Positions 14,278-14,609 of a DNA stretch of 14,609 nt are shown here, one piece after another. The first letter of the stretch is position 1. Every line of letters starts with the position of its first letter. The position numbers and the translations under genes were made by a program. The stretch is from an uncultured Blautia sp. (GTDB lineage Bacteria > Bacillota > Clostridia > Lachnospirales > Lachnospiraceae): positions 1 to 14,609 of the forward strand of contig CATXEA010000043.1 of NCBI GenBank assembly GCA_958367245.1, read 5' to 3'. The notes under the pieces are model-generated. The model did no database searches, was not told the origin of the DNA, and was given only the letters and a program-made list of their open reading frames with translations.

Positions 14278-14557
14278 ATACGATTTTCCCTTCTTTTTCA
14301 ATAGATTCTCTTAATTCACTCTGTATTTCTTCATCCAGATTAATAATATCAAAACTCAGCAGGGTGCTTGTTTCCTCATTTACATCTAACATAAAACGAA
14401 TAAAATCACCGCCCTGCACTGCCAGATCGATATCACTCTTTTCTTTAAAATCCCCTCTTGCCCTTGATCCAAACAAGATTACTTTTTTCACATTATATTT
14501 TCTGGCAAAGTCACATATCTCTTCTATTACGATTGGTTTAATTCCAGTTTTTTCCAT
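14264..14557 (-). CDS. MNT-type minimal nucleotidyltransferase (antitoxin-like)
   Basis: Protein of 97 residues from the ATG at 14557. It has the minimal nucleotidyltransferase core: VKKVILFGSRARGDFKEKSD holds GS-x10-D-x-D (Gly30, Ser31, Asp42, Asp44), and FDIINLDE (69-76) supplies the third acidic residue at about Asp70. These are the nucleotide and metal ligands needed to transfer AMP. In HEPN/MNT systems this protein is the antitoxin and modifies the HEPN partner, whose gene follows at once with overlapping ends. The start is uncertain: AAGGA lies 12 bases before 14557, and an in-frame ATG at 14569 lies directly on that site. No promoter can be judged because the window ends soon after. 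Confidence 0.85.
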   Translation of the reverse strand: MEKTGIKPIVIEEICDFARKYNVKKVILFGSRARGDFKEKSDIDLAVQGGDFIRFMLDVNEETSTLLSFDIINLDEEIQSELRESIEKEGKIVYEEV

Positions 14558-14609
14558 AGTTTTTATCATTCCTTTCGCTTCGCTCAAGGCACAAACAAGT
14601 TATGAAAAA

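Noticed and set aside
1..14609. CRISPR array, tRNA, rRNA, insertion sequence or integrase
   Set aside because: No regularly spaced repeats, cloverleaf candidates, transposase or recombinase motifs were seen on either strand.

Overview
The window looks like a chromosomal accessory stretch from a low-to-medium G+C member of the Bacillota, most likely a gut clostridium of the Lachnospiraceae type. This rests on purine-rich AGGAGG-type ribosome sites before most genes, a TTGACA/TATAAT promoter, FtsX-like and BcrA-like ABC exporters, XRE regulators fused to membrane segments, and a TetR protein of the 'ARNKYPE' type. No ribosomal, tRNA, transposase, integrase or CRISPR sequence was seen, so the placement is inference from style, not from a marker gene.

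Layout, left to right. (1) 1-1309: two AT-rich leftward genes, a GNAT acetyltransferase and a two-TM protein with a TPR-like tail, ending at a leftward intrinsic terminator. A palindromic element sits at the very edge. (2) 1382-4473: a leftward run of four genes, three polytopic membrane proteins of unknown function and one small soluble protein often misnamed DXP synthase in databases. (3) 4575-6611: a rightward TetR-MFS efflux module with a consensus promoter and three related operator-like sites. The TetR gene appears to have an ATA codon where its family normally starts. (4) 6679-9196: a leftward XRE/one-TM sensor-like regulator divergent from a rightward BcrA-type ABC ATPase and ABC-2 permease. 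The intergenic DNA carries TGTAAAG inverted repeats. (5) 9254-10198: a leftward XRE regulator with four TM segments and a C-terminal DUF2007-like domain. (6) 10306-13711: a leftward MacB/Vex-type ABC exporter (ATPase plus 8-TM FtsX permease), with the promoter and first codons of a broken response-regulator gene facing it at its 3' end. (7) 13873-14557: a leftward MNT/HEPN toxin-antitoxin-like pair.

Working view. The window is a patchwork of small envelope-stress, drug-efflux and defence modules, each with its own regulator: TetR for the MFS pump, XRE-TM for the BcrA-type pump, probably a two-component system encoded elsewhere for the FtsX exporter, and MNT/HEPN. Well-formed hairpins separate most modules. 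The least explained parts are the four-gene membrane operon and the XRE-4TM-DUF2007 fusion. The best sequence-level anomalies are the TetR start codon and the response-regulator fossil.
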